Shown here piece by piece: positions 54,341-62,955 of a DNA stretch of 64,000 bases. Below the pieces are notes generated by a model. That model ran no database searches and was not told the DNA's origin. It saw only the letters and a list, made by a program, of their open reading frames with translations. Within the stretch, counting starts at the first letter, position 1, and the number at the start of each line of letters is the position of its first letter. Source of the DNA: Akkermansiaceae bacterium (GTDB taxonomy: Bacteria; Verrucomicrobiota; Verrucomicrobiia; Verrucomicrobiales; Akkermansiaceae); contig CAJJBQ010000002.1 in assembly GCA_905182405.1 (NCBI GenBank), positions 1,784,483 through 1,848,482 on the forward strand, given 5' to 3'. Both the position numbers and the translations under genes were made by a program.

Positions 54341-55263
54341 TGGATACCCCGGAATGGCTGGATCAGGAACGCCCCTACTTGCTCGGAATCTCCGGCGGGC
54401 GGGACTCCGTCTTCCTCCTCCATTGGCTTTTGGAAAAGAGCATCAAGAAACTCACCCTCTGCCACCTCAACCACGGCCTTCGCGGCGATGAGACGAAGCG
54501 CGATGAAGACTTCGTTCGCACGCTCGCCGCCTCACTCGATCTCCCCGTCCTGATCACTCATACCGATGTCGCCGCACTCGCGGAAAAGGAGTCCCTCTCT
54601 CTCGAAACCGCAGCTCGCGAAGCACGGCACCATTTTTTCAAACAATGTGCTCAGGACACCGGGGTTCATCAAATCCTCCTCGCACATCATGCCGATGACC
54701 AGGTCGAGACCGTTCTCTTCCGCCTCCTCCGTGGCTCTTCCGGACTCAAGGGCATGCAAGAAACCCAGCAAATCAACGACCTCACCCTCTTGCGCCCGCT
54801 CCTTAAAATCCGCCGGCACGACATCACCGCCCACCTTAACGAACGCAACATTTCCTACTGCGAGGACTCCTCGAATGCCGACTCCTTCGCCACCCGGAAC
54901 CGACTACGAAACGAAGCCCTCCCTCTTCTTAAGAACATCATGGGTTTCGACCCCTCGCCCTCCTTACTTCGCGCCACCCGCCACCAAGAAGAGGCCGATC
55001 AATTCTTGTCTGATCAACTTTCCCAACACCGGCTCCTTGACCCTCAAGGCCGACTCCATCTCCCGACCTTAAAAGATCTGCCCACCTATCCGCGCCGTCA
55101 AGCGATCCACGATTACCTAAAAAAGGCGCATATCTCCGATCTCAGCACCGCCTTGCTTGACTCCGCCCTGTCGCTCCTCGAGACCGATGGCCCGGCTGTC
55201 ATCAATCTTCCCGGCGGTCTCCGCTTGCGCCGGAAGGAATCCCGGCTCTTTATTTCCCCATGA
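54340..55263 (+). CDS. tilS: tRNA(Ile)-lysidine synthetase, short form
   Basis: Converts C34 of the CAU-anticodon tRNA-Ile to lysidine so that it reads AUA. From ATG 54340 the protein has 307 residues: the PP-loop LLGISGGRDSVFLLHWLL, LCHLNHGLRGDETKRDEDF, HHADDQVETVLFRLLRGSSG and the RLRNEALPLLK region. It ends soon after the first linker, so the C-terminal substrate-binding domains of E. coli TilS (about 430 residues) are mostly missing; shorter forms are known. The start overlaps the upstream stop (TAATG), and the end overlaps the next gene by four bases. Confidence 0.9.
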   Translation: MDTPEWLDQERPYLLGISGGRDSVFLLHWLLEKSIKKLTLCHLNHGLRGDETKRDEDFVRTLAASLDLPVLITHTDVAALAEKESLSLETAAREARHHFFKQCAQDTGVHQILLAHHADDQVETVLFRLLRGSSGLKGMQETQQINDLTLLRPLLKIRRHDITAHLNERNISYCEDSSNADSFATRNRLRNEALPLLKNIMGFDPSPSLLRATRHQEEADQFLSDQLSQHRLLDPQGRLHLPTLKDLPTYPRRQAIHDYLKKAHISDLSTALLDSALSLLETDGPAVINLPGGLRLRRKESRLFISP

Positions 55264-55673
55264 AGGCCCTCTTCCCACTCGTTGCACTCGTCCTATCTTC
55301 CTGTGGCTTAATTAAAAAACTTTTTCGAGAGGCTCCAAAACCGGCGCCCGTGCAAGAGATCGGCCGACGTGTGATCGGGAGGATCGCCTCGGTTTCCGAC
55401 ACCGGCAACTTCGTCCTTATTCAAAAATACGGTTCCGGGAAGCTCCCAAAGGAGACCCTTTTCCAATCAAACGGTATCAGCGGAAGCCAGGCCAGCCTCC
55501 GTCCCACTGGAGAAAGAGTCCGTGATTTCTTCGCAGCTGACATCGTCAGCGGCTCAGCGGCGAAAGGAGACGCCGTCACAAGCTTCCCCATTGTCCGGGA
55601 AAAGCTCAAAATAAGCCCCGCTGAGGCCCCCAAAACGACAGAAGAACCACCTCAGGGCACTCAACCTGAGTAA
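55260..55673 (+). CDS. Small predicted lipoprotein
   Basis: A 137-residue protein with a lipoprotein signal (FPLVALVLSSCGL; the Cys at about residue 15 fits a lipobox). A domain of about 90 residues follows, including RVIGRIASVSDTGNFVLIQ and a Pro/Thr/Glu-rich tail. The central part may form a small beta barrel. No family is recognised. It overlaps tilS by four bases (ATGA), so it is translated with the murI-methyltransferase-tilS group, and it is the last gene before a terminator. Confidence 0.75.
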   Translation: MKALFPLVALVLSSCGLIKKLFREAPKPAPVQEIGRRVIGRIASVSDTGNFVLIQKYGSGKLPKETLFQSNGISGSQASLRPTGERVRDFFAADIVSGSAAKGDAVTSFPIVREKLKISPAEAPKTTEEPPQGTQPE

Positions 55674-55689
55674 CCCCTCAGGAGTTTTT
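55665..55689 (+). terminator. Terminator of the murI-tilS-lipoprotein operon
   Basis: CCTGAG (55665-55670) and CTCAGG (55677-55682) form a 6-base stem around TAACCC, followed by AG and T5. The left arm lies in the last codons, and the loop includes the lipoprotein stop codon. Confidence 0.6.
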
Positions 55690-55856
55690 GAAGATTTTAG
55701 CACTTTTTTGTATAAATCTAAGATCTCTTAATATCCTAGCGGTATAAGTGATATAGCCAAGTTGATGTGAGTAGTTAGGTTGTTTATTTAAAAACTTATG
55801 CAGTTTCGTCTTGAAAGTTTTATAGGTTTAACGGTATTCTCCAAAGCGAAGCTGCT

Positions 55857-55875
55857 GGGCAACCTGTGTTGTCCC
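55857..55875 (+). promoter_or_regulatory. Inverted repeat upstream of the marR-type gene
   Basis: GGGCAAC and GTTGTCCC (one bulged T) flank CTGT and end 23 bases before the ATG at 55899. The location suits an autoregulatory operator, as MarR proteins commonly bind imperfect palindromes next to their own start. The upstream 170 bases are AT-rich and probably contain the promoter. Confidence 0.35.
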
Positions 55876-55898
55876 AATAAACCGAAAGTCGCACAACA

Positions 55899-56354
55899 AT
55901 GAAAACGAACCCAATCAATCAGTCCGCGAATAGACAAGTGGACCATGACCGCCTTGCGGACTTTGTCCTCTTTACCCAACGCTCCTGCATCCTCAACCTC
56001 TCGAGTGAGCTGAATCGTGGCAACCTCTCGTTCCCTCAGTTTTTCCTCCTGACGTATCTTTCAAGCGAAGACTATCTCACGATGTCTGCAATCGCCAAGA
56101 AGATGGGCCACTCTACCGCTGCCGCTACCGGCTTAGTCGACCGGCTCGAGAAGCTTGGATTCGTCGAGCGCGTCCACGCTGCTGAGGACCGTCGTAAAAT
56201 CATGGTTCGCATCACTCCTGGTGGCGTCGAGCTTGTCGCCAAGATGCGCGGACACATCGTCACTGAGCTCTCGTCAGCCATGGCCGACCTAGACGACAAC
56301 GAGACCGCCGGAATGACTGTTGCCACTCAGGCGATGGCTGGCAAGATTCTCTAA
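55899..56354 (+). CDS. MarR-family transcriptional regulator
   Basis: Winged-helix regulator of 151 residues. The DNA-binding part is clear: LSFPQFFLLTYLSSEDYLTM, AIAKKMGHSTAAATGLVDRL (recognition helix), EKLGFVERVHAAEDRRKIMV (the wing, with the D-R-R motif), and RITPGGVELV. These are standard MarR features. It stands as a single gene between two operons with its own AT-rich upstream region, and no obvious divergent target gene is present, so its regulon is unknown. Confidence 0.92.
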   Translation: MKTNPINQSANRQVDHDRLADFVLFTQRSCILNLSSELNRGNLSFPQFFLLTYLSSEDYLTMSAIAKKMGHSTAAATGLVDRLEKLGFVERVHAAEDRRKIMVRITPGGVELVAKMRGHIVTELSSAMADLDDNETAGMTVATQAMAGKIL

Positions 56355-56427
56355 AGATCCTCCCAAATCCTCCCCACCTTGGCCAAGGAAACTTGGCTAA
56401 TAGGAGACGCTTTCGTAGGCTTCGGCC

Positions 56428-57153
56428 ATGACGAAAGCGTCTTTTTCTTTTCTCTCCCCCCTCCTCACCGATCTAACGCGGCGCGCCGCCTTTATTGGAA
56501 GAGCCTCCGAGGTCCCTACTTCAACTGATAAAGAGGAAACCCTCTCCCTCCTCCGGCCCACGCACCAAGCAGCCGCAGACGCGCTCGGATTCAAGCAAAC
56601 CCACCTCGCCGAGCAGGTCCACGGAGTTGACTTAGCCATCGTCGAAAAGAGTTCCCCGCTCATGACCCCGGGCGTCGATGGACTCCTCACCAGCAAAGCA
56701 GATTGCCTCCTCGGAATTCATGTCGCCGATTGCGGAGCCCTCTACCTCGCCGACTCCCGCACTGGCGCCTTGGGCCTCCTCCATTCGGGCAAAAAAGGAA
56801 CCGAAGGAAATATCCTCGGCAGCGCCATCTTAAAAATGGGAGATCATTTCGGAACTTCCCCCGCCGATCTAACCGTCGTCCTCGCGCCCTGCATTCGACC
56901 TCCGCACTACGAGATCGACTTCGCCGCCACCATCCGCGAACAAGCGCTCGCAGCAGGCATTCTCGCATCGAACTACCACGATGAAGGCCTCTGCACAGCC
57001 TCTCATCTCGACCAATTTTATTCCTATCGTATTGAAAAAGGAAACACCGGGCGCATGCTCGCCCTCCTAGGAACCATTTCAGAGGAAGTTTGTAGTTCAC
57101 AAGGCCCCCTTAAACATTCAAGTTTCCCTGTCCAAATCTCAAATCTCCCGTGA
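56428..57153 (+). CDS. pgeF: Purine nucleoside phosphorylase YfiH / laccase-domain protein (PgeF)
   Basis: Member of the YfiH/LACC1 family (peptidoglycan editing factor; purine nucleoside phosphorylase activity is known for relatives). The 241-residue protein has THLAEQVHGVDLA, ADCLLGIHVADCGALYLAD and LGLLHSGKKGTEGNILGSAI, with the usual H-A-G-W-R-G written here as HSGKKG. It also has LAPCIRPPHYEID near the second Cys. The HSGKKG change is unusual, because the Trp-Arg of the motif are replaced by Lys-Lys. Its stop overlaps the ispE start by four bases. Confidence 0.82.
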   Translation: MTKASFSFLSPLLTDLTRRAAFIGRASEVPTSTDKEETLSLLRPTHQAAADALGFKQTHLAEQVHGVDLAIVEKSSPLMTPGVDGLLTSKADCLLGIHVADCGALYLADSRTGALGLLHSGKKGTEGNILGSAILKMGDHFGTSPADLTVVLAPCIRPPHYEIDFAATIREQALAAGILASNYHDEGLCTASHLDQFYSYRIEKGNTGRMLALLGTISEEVCSSQGPLKHSSFPVQISNLP

Positions 57154-58043
57154 TCACCCTCGCCCCCGCTAAAATCAACCTCTCCCTCCGTATCACCGGA
57201 AAACGCGAAGACGGCTTCCACGGCCTCGAAACCCTCGTCCTCCCCATCACGAGCCTCTGTGACGAACTCGAGTTCACCGCGGCAGACACCTATTCCCTCT
57301 GCTGCGACAGCACCGGCATCCCGACCGATGAAACCAATCTCGTCTCTCGCGCCCTCCGCCTTTTTGAAAAAGAAAGCGGCCTCCCCTGCCCCTACCACAT
57401 CACCCTGACCAAGCGTATCCCCCACGGCGCAGGACTCGGTGGCGGAAGCGCCGATGCCGCCCACACCTTCCTAGCCCTCAATGATCTGACCGACGCAGGA
57501 ATTCCCCTCGACACGATGGCAGGGTGGGCCGCCCAACTCGGCTCCGACATTCCTCTCTTCCTCTACGAGAAACCCTGCTGGTGCAGCGGGCGGGGCACAA
57601 TCATCGAACCATCTGACCTCACCTGGGACCTTCCCATCGTCCTCTTCAAACCCGCCTTCGATATCCCCACCCCCTGGGCCTACTCACGCTGGAAAGACTC
57701 CCAAAAAATCCCCAGCATTTCCTACGAAGCCCAAGAAGCTGGCGGTCAGCAACTTTTCAACGACCTCGAACGGCCCGTTTTCGAAAAGCACCGCTTCCTC
57801 GCCACCCTCAGAACCCACCTTCAAGACCAAGACGAATCGCTCGCCGCCATGATGTCCGGCTCCGGTTCCACCGTCTTCGCCGTCCTCGATCCCGCAGCCG
57901 ATGCCGATGCCTTCGCCAAACGAACCCTCAAGGCCATGGACCCCACCCTCTGGTGGCACCACCATCCCGCCGCTGCGCTCATCGAACAAAGCGATCTCCA
58001 TCTCGCGGAGCCTTCAGAACCCAAGGAGCAAATCGCTAATTGA
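57150..58043 (+). CDS. ispE: 4-diphosphocytidyl-2-C-methyl-D-erythritol kinase
   Basis: GHMP kinase of the non-mevalonate isoprenoid pathway. The 297-residue protein has ITLAPAKINLSLRITGKRED at the N terminus, the ATP-binding IPHGAGLGGGSADAAHTFLA, and AAMMSGSGSTVFAVLD near the C terminus. The length is typical. It overlaps pgeF by four bases and is followed by 131 bases before clpX. Presence of this gene shows that isoprenoid precursors, including the lipid carrier for peptidoglycan, are made by the MEP pathway. Confidence 0.95.
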   Translation: MITLAPAKINLSLRITGKREDGFHGLETLVLPITSLCDELEFTAADTYSLCCDSTGIPTDETNLVSRALRLFEKESGLPCPYHITLTKRIPHGAGLGGGSADAAHTFLALNDLTDAGIPLDTMAGWAAQLGSDIPLFLYEKPCWCSGRGTIIEPSDLTWDLPIVLFKPAFDIPTPWAYSRWKDSQKIPSISYEAQEAGGQQLFNDLERPVFEKHRFLATLRTHLQDQDESLAAMMSGSGSTVFAVLDPAADADAFAKRTLKAMDPTLWWHHHPAAALIEQSDLHLAEPSEPKEQIAN

Positions 58044-58174
58044 CAACAACGAACACCTCAGAGAGCGCTTCGTCCCCCTCTTCGTCAGATCCTCAAAAAT
58101 CGCGAGACACAAGCCCCCTCTGGTGTTAGCCTCGCTTAGGCGAACGACCTTCACCCCATTCGCCCCCCTTTCAA

Positions 58175-59464
58175 ATGGCTCGCGCATCCAATCTTACTAT
58201 GTGTTCCTTCTGTGGCAAAAGCCACTCAGAGGTTAAGAAACTCATCGCCGGACCCGGTGTCTACATTTGCAATGAATGTATCGACGTCTGCTCCACCATC
58301 CTCCGTAAGGAACTCGCAGGCCAGGACCCCTCGCTCCCGGACCTCAGTGAAAAAACCCTCACCGATGAAGTCCCAACTCCAGCCGAACTCTGTTCCCATC
58401 TCAATGACCACGTCATCGGCCAAGAAGAGGCCAAAAAAGTCCTCTCCGTTGCGGTTTACAATCACTACCAGCGCCTTCGTCAGCACGAGGTCCTCGATGA
58501 CGAATTCGTCGATGTAGAAATCGAAAAATCCAACGTCCTCCTCCTCGGCCCCACCGGCTCTGGAAAGACTCTCCTCGCCAAGACGCTCGCCCGCGTCCTC
58601 GACGTCCCTTTCTGCATCGTCGATGCCACCACCTTGACCGAAGCCGGCTACGTTGGTGAAGACGTCGAAAACATCATTCTTCGCCTCCTCCAGTCTGCCG
58701 ACTTCGACGTCGAAAAGGCCGAGCGCGGCATCATCTACGTCGATGAGATCGATAAAATCGGCCGCAAGACCGAAAACGTCTCCATCACGCGCGACGTCTC
58801 GGGCGAAGGCGTCCAGCAAGCCCTTCTCAAAATCCTCGAGGGATCTATTTGTAACGTCCCCCCTCAGGGCGGTCGCAAGCACCCTCAGCAGGAGTATATC
58901 CAGGTCAACACCGAAAAGATTCTCTTTATCTGCGGTGGAGCCTTCGTCGGCATGGAGGACATCGTCCGCCGCCGCCTTGGAGCACGCGTCCTTGGGTTCA
59001 AAGCCAGCCAGGACCTCGATAAAGAAGAACGCGATGACATCAGCCTCCTCCGCAAAGTCCGCCCGGAAGACCTTCTCCACTTCGGACTCATCCCCGAGTT
59101 CGTCGGCCGCCTCCCTGTCATTTCTTCCCTGCGTAAACTCACCGAAGAGGAACTCATCCAAATCCTTACCGAGCCCAAAAACGCGCTCGTGAAGCAGTAT
59201 AAAAAGCAACTCACCCTCAACGGCGCGAAGCTCAAAATCACCAAGGACGCCCTCGCCGCCTGTGCCGAAAAAGCGATCGAGCGCGGCACCGGCGCCCGGG
59301 CCCTCCGCTCCATCTTCGAAAAAATCATGCTCGACGTCATGTTCGAAATCCCATCCCGTGAGGACATCGAATCCGTCACCATCAACCGGGCCTCGGTCGA
59401 AGGAACCAAAGCCCCCGTCATGAAAAAACGGAAGAGCAAAGGCCCCTCGGAAGACGCGGCATAG
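58175..59464 (+). CDS. clpX: ATP-dependent Clp protease ATPase subunit ClpX
   Basis: AAA+ unfoldase that feeds substrates to ClpP. The 429-residue protein has the N-terminal C4 zinc-binding domain (CSFCGK ... [10 protein letters not shown]), Walker [31 protein letters not shown], and Walker [28 protein letters not shown] is present as [16 protein letters not shown], and RYxxPEFIGRLP as [12 protein letters not shown]. The IGF-type loop for ClpP binding is seen as ARVLGFKA. No clpP or tig is adjacent, so it is separated from its usual partners. Confidence 0.97.
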   Translation: MARASNLTMCSFCGKSHSEVKKLIAGPGVYICNECIDVCSTILRKELAGQDPSLPDLSEKTLTDEVPTPAELCSHLNDHVIGQEEAKKVLSVAVYNHYQRLRQHEVLDDEFVDVEIEKSNVLLLGPTGSGKTLLAKTLARVLDVPFCIVDATTLTEAGYVGEDVENIILRLLQSADFDVEKAERGIIYVDEIDKIGRKTENVSITRDVSGEGVQQALLKILEGSICNVPPQGGRKHPQQEYIQVNTEKILFICGGAFVGMEDIVRRRLGARVLGFKASQDLDKEERDDISLLRKVRPEDLLHFGLIPEFVGRLPVISSLRKLTEEELIQILTEPKNALVKQYKKQLTLNGAKLKITKDALAACAEKAIERGTGARALRSIFEKIMLDVMFEIPSREDIESVTINRASVEGTKAPVMKKRKSKGPSEDAA

Positions 59465-59887
59465 GGACTGGCAGCTCAAATCGAGATCAAAACCCGTGAA
59501 CTCACAAAGTCTGAGAGCACGACCCTGCCGTTTGATTTCATTCCGAATACCAAGAGAGTGAGCAAGTCGCCGCTCTACTCAGGAAGCGGCTCTCTCATCG
59601 TTTGACCAAATACGACAGAGACACAAGAAAGCCCGCGATCAACAACCGGCATGCCGAAATGGTTTACGACAACCGATCACAATCGGTCCCTCCTCACTCC
59701 CAAAGAGCTGAAGAAAATCAAAAATCCAGGTGAGCCCTTTCGAATCGTTTTGGAGAAATCCGAGAATGAAATCATCTGAGTTGATCTGAAGTAAAGACCG
59801 CAGATATCTGAGGATCGACTTGAATGTGGTATCTCTTCTTTCACGATCAATGATTTCCCCTGAAAGCCCCCCAAGCGATAAACTTTC
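59465..59887. other. Intergenic stretch after clpX with no recognised gene
   Basis: About 420 bases without a convincing gene. A 42-codon frame (59651-59779, plus strand) has protein-like wording in its second half (KNPGEPFRIVLEK) but no family, and longer minus-strand frames look like chance. A plus-strand terminator ends the stretch. It could be the 3' region of clpX, a small RNA gene or decayed coding DNA. Confidence 0.35.
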
Positions 59888-59919
59888 AAAGGCTTCTTGC
59901 TCGCAAGCGGCCTTTTTTT
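59888..59919 (+). terminator. Rho-independent terminator 420 bases after clpX
   Basis: AAAGGC ... CTTG-CTCG-CAAG ... GCCTTT forms a two-part stem with a tetraloop, followed by T-residues (T7). It acts on plus-strand transcription, presumably from clpX or from an unrecognised transcript in the gap. Confidence 0.65.
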
Positions 59920-59954
59920 GATGCCATTTTTCAAAGATCACCGAGACTATTTCA

Positions 59955-61328
59955 ATGAAGCTTCTTCTGACCCTCTTCTTTCCCACCCTCCTTCTGGCTC
60001 AGGAACCATTCCCAGGCCTGACCTTTCATGAAGCTCCTCGTCCGCTTTCCGAAAAAGCGAGCGCCTCCGATTGGCCACGATTCTTCGGCCCTCGTGACAA
60101 TTGCACGTCTAACGAAGGCCCCCTCCTCAAGGACCTCTCCAAACTCAAGCCGGTCTTTGAACTCGTGCGTGGAGATTCCTACGCCTCTCCCATCATTTCC
60201 GACGGGAAGCTCCTCCACTTCCATGCCGTGGATTCCCGTGAAACTCTCGACTGCCTCGATCCCGAGACCGGACGTCGATTCTGGACATTTTCCTACCCCA
60301 TTAAATACCGCGATCGCTACGGATTCTCAGCAGGACCGAGATCGAGCCCGGTCGTCCGGGACAAGCGCGTTTATCTCATTGGAGTGACCGCCATGCTCCA
60401 CTGCCTCGATCTCGAGAGCGGAAAGATCCTTTGGAAACGAAATCTTATGACTGAGTTCGATATTCCTCAGTATTTTTTCGGTTATGGCCCCAACCCCGTC
60501 CTCTTTCAGGACAAGCTCATCATCAATATCGGAGGGAAGCCCAAGGACGCACTTGGAGTCTGCGCTGCTGCTTTTGATATCAATACCGGATCAACCGCCT
60601 GGACCCTAAAAGACGAGTGGGGCGCCTCTTATGCCTCCCCCATTGTCACCAAACTCCACGATCATCCCGTCGTCGCCATGATGGCTGCCGGAGAGTCTCG
60701 CCCCACCGTCGGCGGGCTTATGATCATCGACCCCAATACCGGGAAGCTTCATTCCAAATTCCCATGGCGGGCAAAGGTTTACGAATCGGTTCTCGCTTCC
60801 ACTCCACTTGCCCTTCCCGGTAACCAAATCTTCATTTCAGAATGCTATGAAAAAGGAGGAGTTCTCCTACAATTCAACAAAAAACTCCAACCCAAGCCAC
60901 TCTGGGTCGAGCGCTGGTTTGGGATGCACATGATGGTTCCGCTGCTTCTTGATGGAACCCTTTATGGCTTCGCCGGAAGAAATCCTCCCGACACTCAACT
61001 CAAATCAATCGACCTAAAGTCCGGGAAATTACTCTGGGAAAATGATATGATATGGAAAGAGGGGAATTTGAACGTGGGACTCTTCCGCGGCTCCTTCATT
61101 CGCTGCCAGAATCGCACCTTCACTCTGGGCGAAGATGGTATCTTTGCCGAAATCCAACTTAACCCAAAAGAAGCGAAAATACTTTCCACTAAACGCTTAT
61201 TCACTGCAAGAGAAGCATGGACCCCTCCGGTCGTTCATCGCGGACTCCTATATATCACCCAAAACTCAAAGGGAATGGGTGGTTCAAAAAAACGCCTTAT
61301 TTGTTACGACTTCCGGGCACTTGAGTAA
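59955..61328 (+). CDS. Secreted PQQ-like beta-propeller protein
   Basis: Exported propeller of 457 residues with a signal peptide (about 15 residues, ending LLLAQE). The propeller repeats share a W-x-F/G-x-x-x-D pattern typical of PQQ-like folds: DWPRFFGPRDN, DCLDPETGRRFWTF, LHCLDLESGKILWKRN, AFDINTGSTAWTLKDE, SIDLKSGKLLWEND. Verrucomicrobia and planctomycetes carry many such proteins. No dehydrogenase catalytic residues were recognised, so the activity is unknown. Translation starts 36 bases after a terminator. Confidence 0.85.
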   Translation: MKLLLTLFFPTLLLAQEPFPGLTFHEAPRPLSEKASASDWPRFFGPRDNCTSNEGPLLKDLSKLKPVFELVRGDSYASPIISDGKLLHFHAVDSRETLDCLDPETGRRFWTFSYPIKYRDRYGFSAGPRSSPVVRDKRVYLIGVTAMLHCLDLESGKILWKRNLMTEFDIPQYFFGYGPNPVLFQDKLIINIGGKPKDALGVCAAAFDINTGSTAWTLKDEWGASYASPIVTKLHDHPVVAMMAAGESRPTVGGLMIIDPNTGKLHSKFPWRAKVYESVLASTPLALPGNQIFISECYEKGGVLLQFNKKLQPKPLWVERWFGMHMMVPLLLDGTLYGFAGRNPPDTQLKSIDLKSGKLLWENDMIWKEGNLNVGLFRGSFIRCQNRTFTLGEDGIFAEIQLNPKEAKILSTKRLFTAREAWTPPVVHRGLLYITQNSKGMGGSKKRLICYDFRALE

Positions 61329-61385
61329 TACGCTCATCTATGTTCTCTCATCCAAAATAGCTGGTAATTTTCGACCACCAAATTC

Positions 61386-61426
61386 TTATTGATTTTTATT
61401 GACCATACCCAAACCCCTGTCAATAA
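61386..61426 (+). promoter_or_regulatory. Repeats in front of the HTH gene, operator candidate
   Basis: TTATTGA occurs at 61386-61392 and again at 61396-61402 (spacing exactly 10). The second copy, extended to TTATTGAC (61396-61403), is matched by the inverse GTCAATAA at 61419-61426. The inverted copy ends at the ribosome binding site AAGGA (61425-61429), four bases before ATG 61434. The set can bind a protein or form a hairpin sequestering the ribosome site. Confidence 0.45.
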
Positions 61427-61433
61427 GGACGAT

Positions 61434-61781
61434 ATGGCAAAAGGAAACGCAAAGGTAAAAGCAAAAGTAAAGGCAAAAGCAAAAGCAAAGGCAAAGCGTT
61501 ACACAGACGCGCAAAAAAAGGAGATCCTTGACTTCATTGAAGCTAAGGGACGCGGCGGACAAACCCTTGCTGTTAAGAAGTTTAAAGTGACCGCTGCTAC
61601 AATCGGCTCATGGAAAAAGAAATCCGGTGGCAATTCAGCATCACCCCCTGCTGCCCCTGGCACATCAAGGGAACTCAAAGCTCTTCAGGAACTAGCAGGA
61701 ATTCTTGCTGAGCTTGAAAAGACCGAAGCTCACCTTGGAAAACTTCAGAAGAAGTACAACAAAGCAAAAGCCAAACTGTAA
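61434..61781 (+). CDS. Lys/Ala-repeat DNA-binding protein with HTH domain
   Basis: A 115-residue basic protein. Residues 2-21 are Ala/Lys/Val repeats (KGNAKVKAKVKAKAKAKAK) encoded by near-perfect hexanucleotide repeats of the GCAAAA/GTAAAG kind. A helix-turn-helix region follows (YTDAQKKEILDFIEAKG ... LAVKKFKVTAATIGSWKKK) resembling the transposase-type HTH used by many small regulators. The C terminus (about 70-115) is a predicted coiled coil (LQELAGILAELEKTEAHL). The protein may bind DNA as a chromatin-like or regulatory factor. A good ribosome site (AAGGA) and a terminator frame it, so it is a single-gene unit. Confidence 0.8.
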   Translation: MAKGNAKVKAKVKAKAKAKAKRYTDAQKKEILDFIEAKGRGGQTLAVKKFKVTAATIGSWKKKSGGNSASPPAAPGTSRELKALQELAGILAELEKTEAHLGKLQKKYNKAKAKL

Positions 61782-61800
61782 TCTTCTTCGAGAAAGATTA

Positions 61801-61833
61801 AAAAAAAGCCCTCCTTACCGGAGGGCTTTTTTT
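61801..61833. terminator. Bidirectional terminator between the HTH gene and moaA
   Basis: A-run, GCCCTCC (61808-61814), TTACC loop, GGAGGGC (61820-61826), T-run. The symmetry lets it end transcripts from both sides: the plus-strand HTH gene and the minus-strand moaA, whose stop lies at 61832-61834. Confidence 0.88.
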
Positions 61834-62848
61834 ATCCCCCAATGTAACTCATTTCCGCTTTCGTCTGCTGACGGAGACCCCGTTCTTCAGAATATCGATC
61901 TTTCCGAGCAACCCAACCCATCGCAAGAAACTCCCGCACTTCCTTTTCACCCGCTTTACTACGGAGAAGCTTTCGGACATCTCGACCGATACTGGAAAAC
62001 AGGCATGTAAAGCTCTTCCCTTCTGCGGAAATTCTCAGCCTCGAACAGTCTCCGCAAAAGGGCTGCGAAACCGATGAAATCACGCCAAACTCGCCTCCGC
62101 CATCTCGGAATCGCCAGCGTTGAGCCACTTCACCCGGATAAGAAGCCTCTATCTTTTCCACCGGGAATTCGTTTCCAACGAGCGCTACAATTTCCTCAGC
62201 CGTCACAACCTCTCCCTTTTTCCAATCGTTAGTCTCACCCACGTCCATGAATTCGATAAAGCGCAAAGTCACCTTCCGTTCGCGGGCCCACCGCGCCATT
62301 GGCAAGATTTCCCCTTCGTTCACGCCTCGCTGAACCACCATATTCACTTTCACCGGCAGACCGAAGACTTGCGCACTCTCGATCCCCAAGAGCACCCGGT
62401 CCACCTTCGCCCCCACCCCATTCATCTTGGCAAAGATCTCTGGATCGAGTGCATCAAGACTCACCGTGACCCGGTCGAGTCCCGCTAGCTTAAGAGCTTC
62501 AGACCGATGACTCAGAAGAACTCCGTTTGTGGTCATCGCTATGTCATCAACCCCTTCGATCGCGGAAAGTAGAGCCACCAAATCACTCGCACCACGCCTT
62601 AGCAGAGGCTCTCCCCCGGTCAAACGAACTTTCCTGACTCCCAGGTCCACTGCGGCTTGGGTAATGCGGACAATTTCGCCAAAGGTTAAAATCTCCTTAC
62701 GGGGAAGGAATTGATACCCTGGCCCAAACACCTCAACGGGCATGCAGTAGCGACAGCGAAAGTTACACTTATCGGTGAGGGATATTCTCAAATCCCGCAA
62801 TGGCCTGCCCAATTCGTCGTTCATCTTCGAAAAAGAAGCAGGAATCAT
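61832..62848 (-). CDS. moaA: GTP 3',8-cyclase MoaA
   Basis: Radical SAM enzyme starting molybdenum cofactor synthesis. The 338-residue protein has DKCNFRCRYCMP (C-x3-C-x2-C for the SAM cluster), GGEPLLRRG, and a second cluster site CGDCSRLRISAEGKSFTC. It ends with the conserved Gly-Gly tail (MSYIGG). Start ATG 62848 overlaps the TGA of a short upstream frame (ATGA) and has AGGAGG just before it, though at a very short distance; ATG 62824 (MNDELGRP) is the alternative and fits the family N terminus. No other moa/moe genes are nearby. Confidence 0.94.
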   Translation of the reverse strand: MIPASFSKMNDELGRPLRDLRISLTDKCNFRCRYCMPVEVFGPGYQFLPRKEILTFGEIVRITQAAVDLGVRKVRLTGGEPLLRRGASDLVALLSAIEGVDDIAMTTNGVLLSHRSEALKLAGLDRVTVSLDALDPEIFAKMNGVGAKVDRVLLGIESAQVFGLPVKVNMVVQRGVNEGEILPMARWARERKVTLRFIEFMDVGETNDWKKGEVVTAEEIVALVGNEFPVEKIEASYPGEVAQRWRFRDGGGEFGVISSVSQPFCGDCSRLRISAEGKSFTCLFSSIGRDVRKLLRSKAGEKEVREFLAMGWVARKDRYSEERGLRQQTKAEMSYIGG

Positions 62849-62955
62849 TCCTCCTCGCCATCATTTTTATCGAGTCCAACCGGACTACCGAAACCTTCAA
62901 GCCAGGAACGGCTTTTCGCAGAAGGAATCTTGAAATCATAAACCCCATGAGTCAC
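62845..62955 (-). CDS. Possible short frame coupled to moaA
   Basis: A GTG-started frame of 36 residues (THGVYDFKIPSAKSRSWLEG and onward) ends in a TGA overlapping the moaA ATG. The composition is protein-like and polar. It may be the tail of a decayed gene of about 90 residues whose earlier part lies in another frame (see findings). No family is recognised. Confidence 0.25.
   Translation of the reverse strand: MTHGVYDFKIPSAKSRSWLEGFGSPVGLDKNDGEEE

Noticed and set aside
58226..59479. 417-codon minus-strand frame opposite clpX
   Set aside because: Its Asp/Phe/Glu/Gly-rich wording mirrors clpX codon bias, and clpX has full family motifs on the other strand.
59639..59986. 115-codon minus-strand frame before the propeller gene
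   Set aside because: It overlaps the start of the propeller gene and its terminator, and the composition is not convincing.
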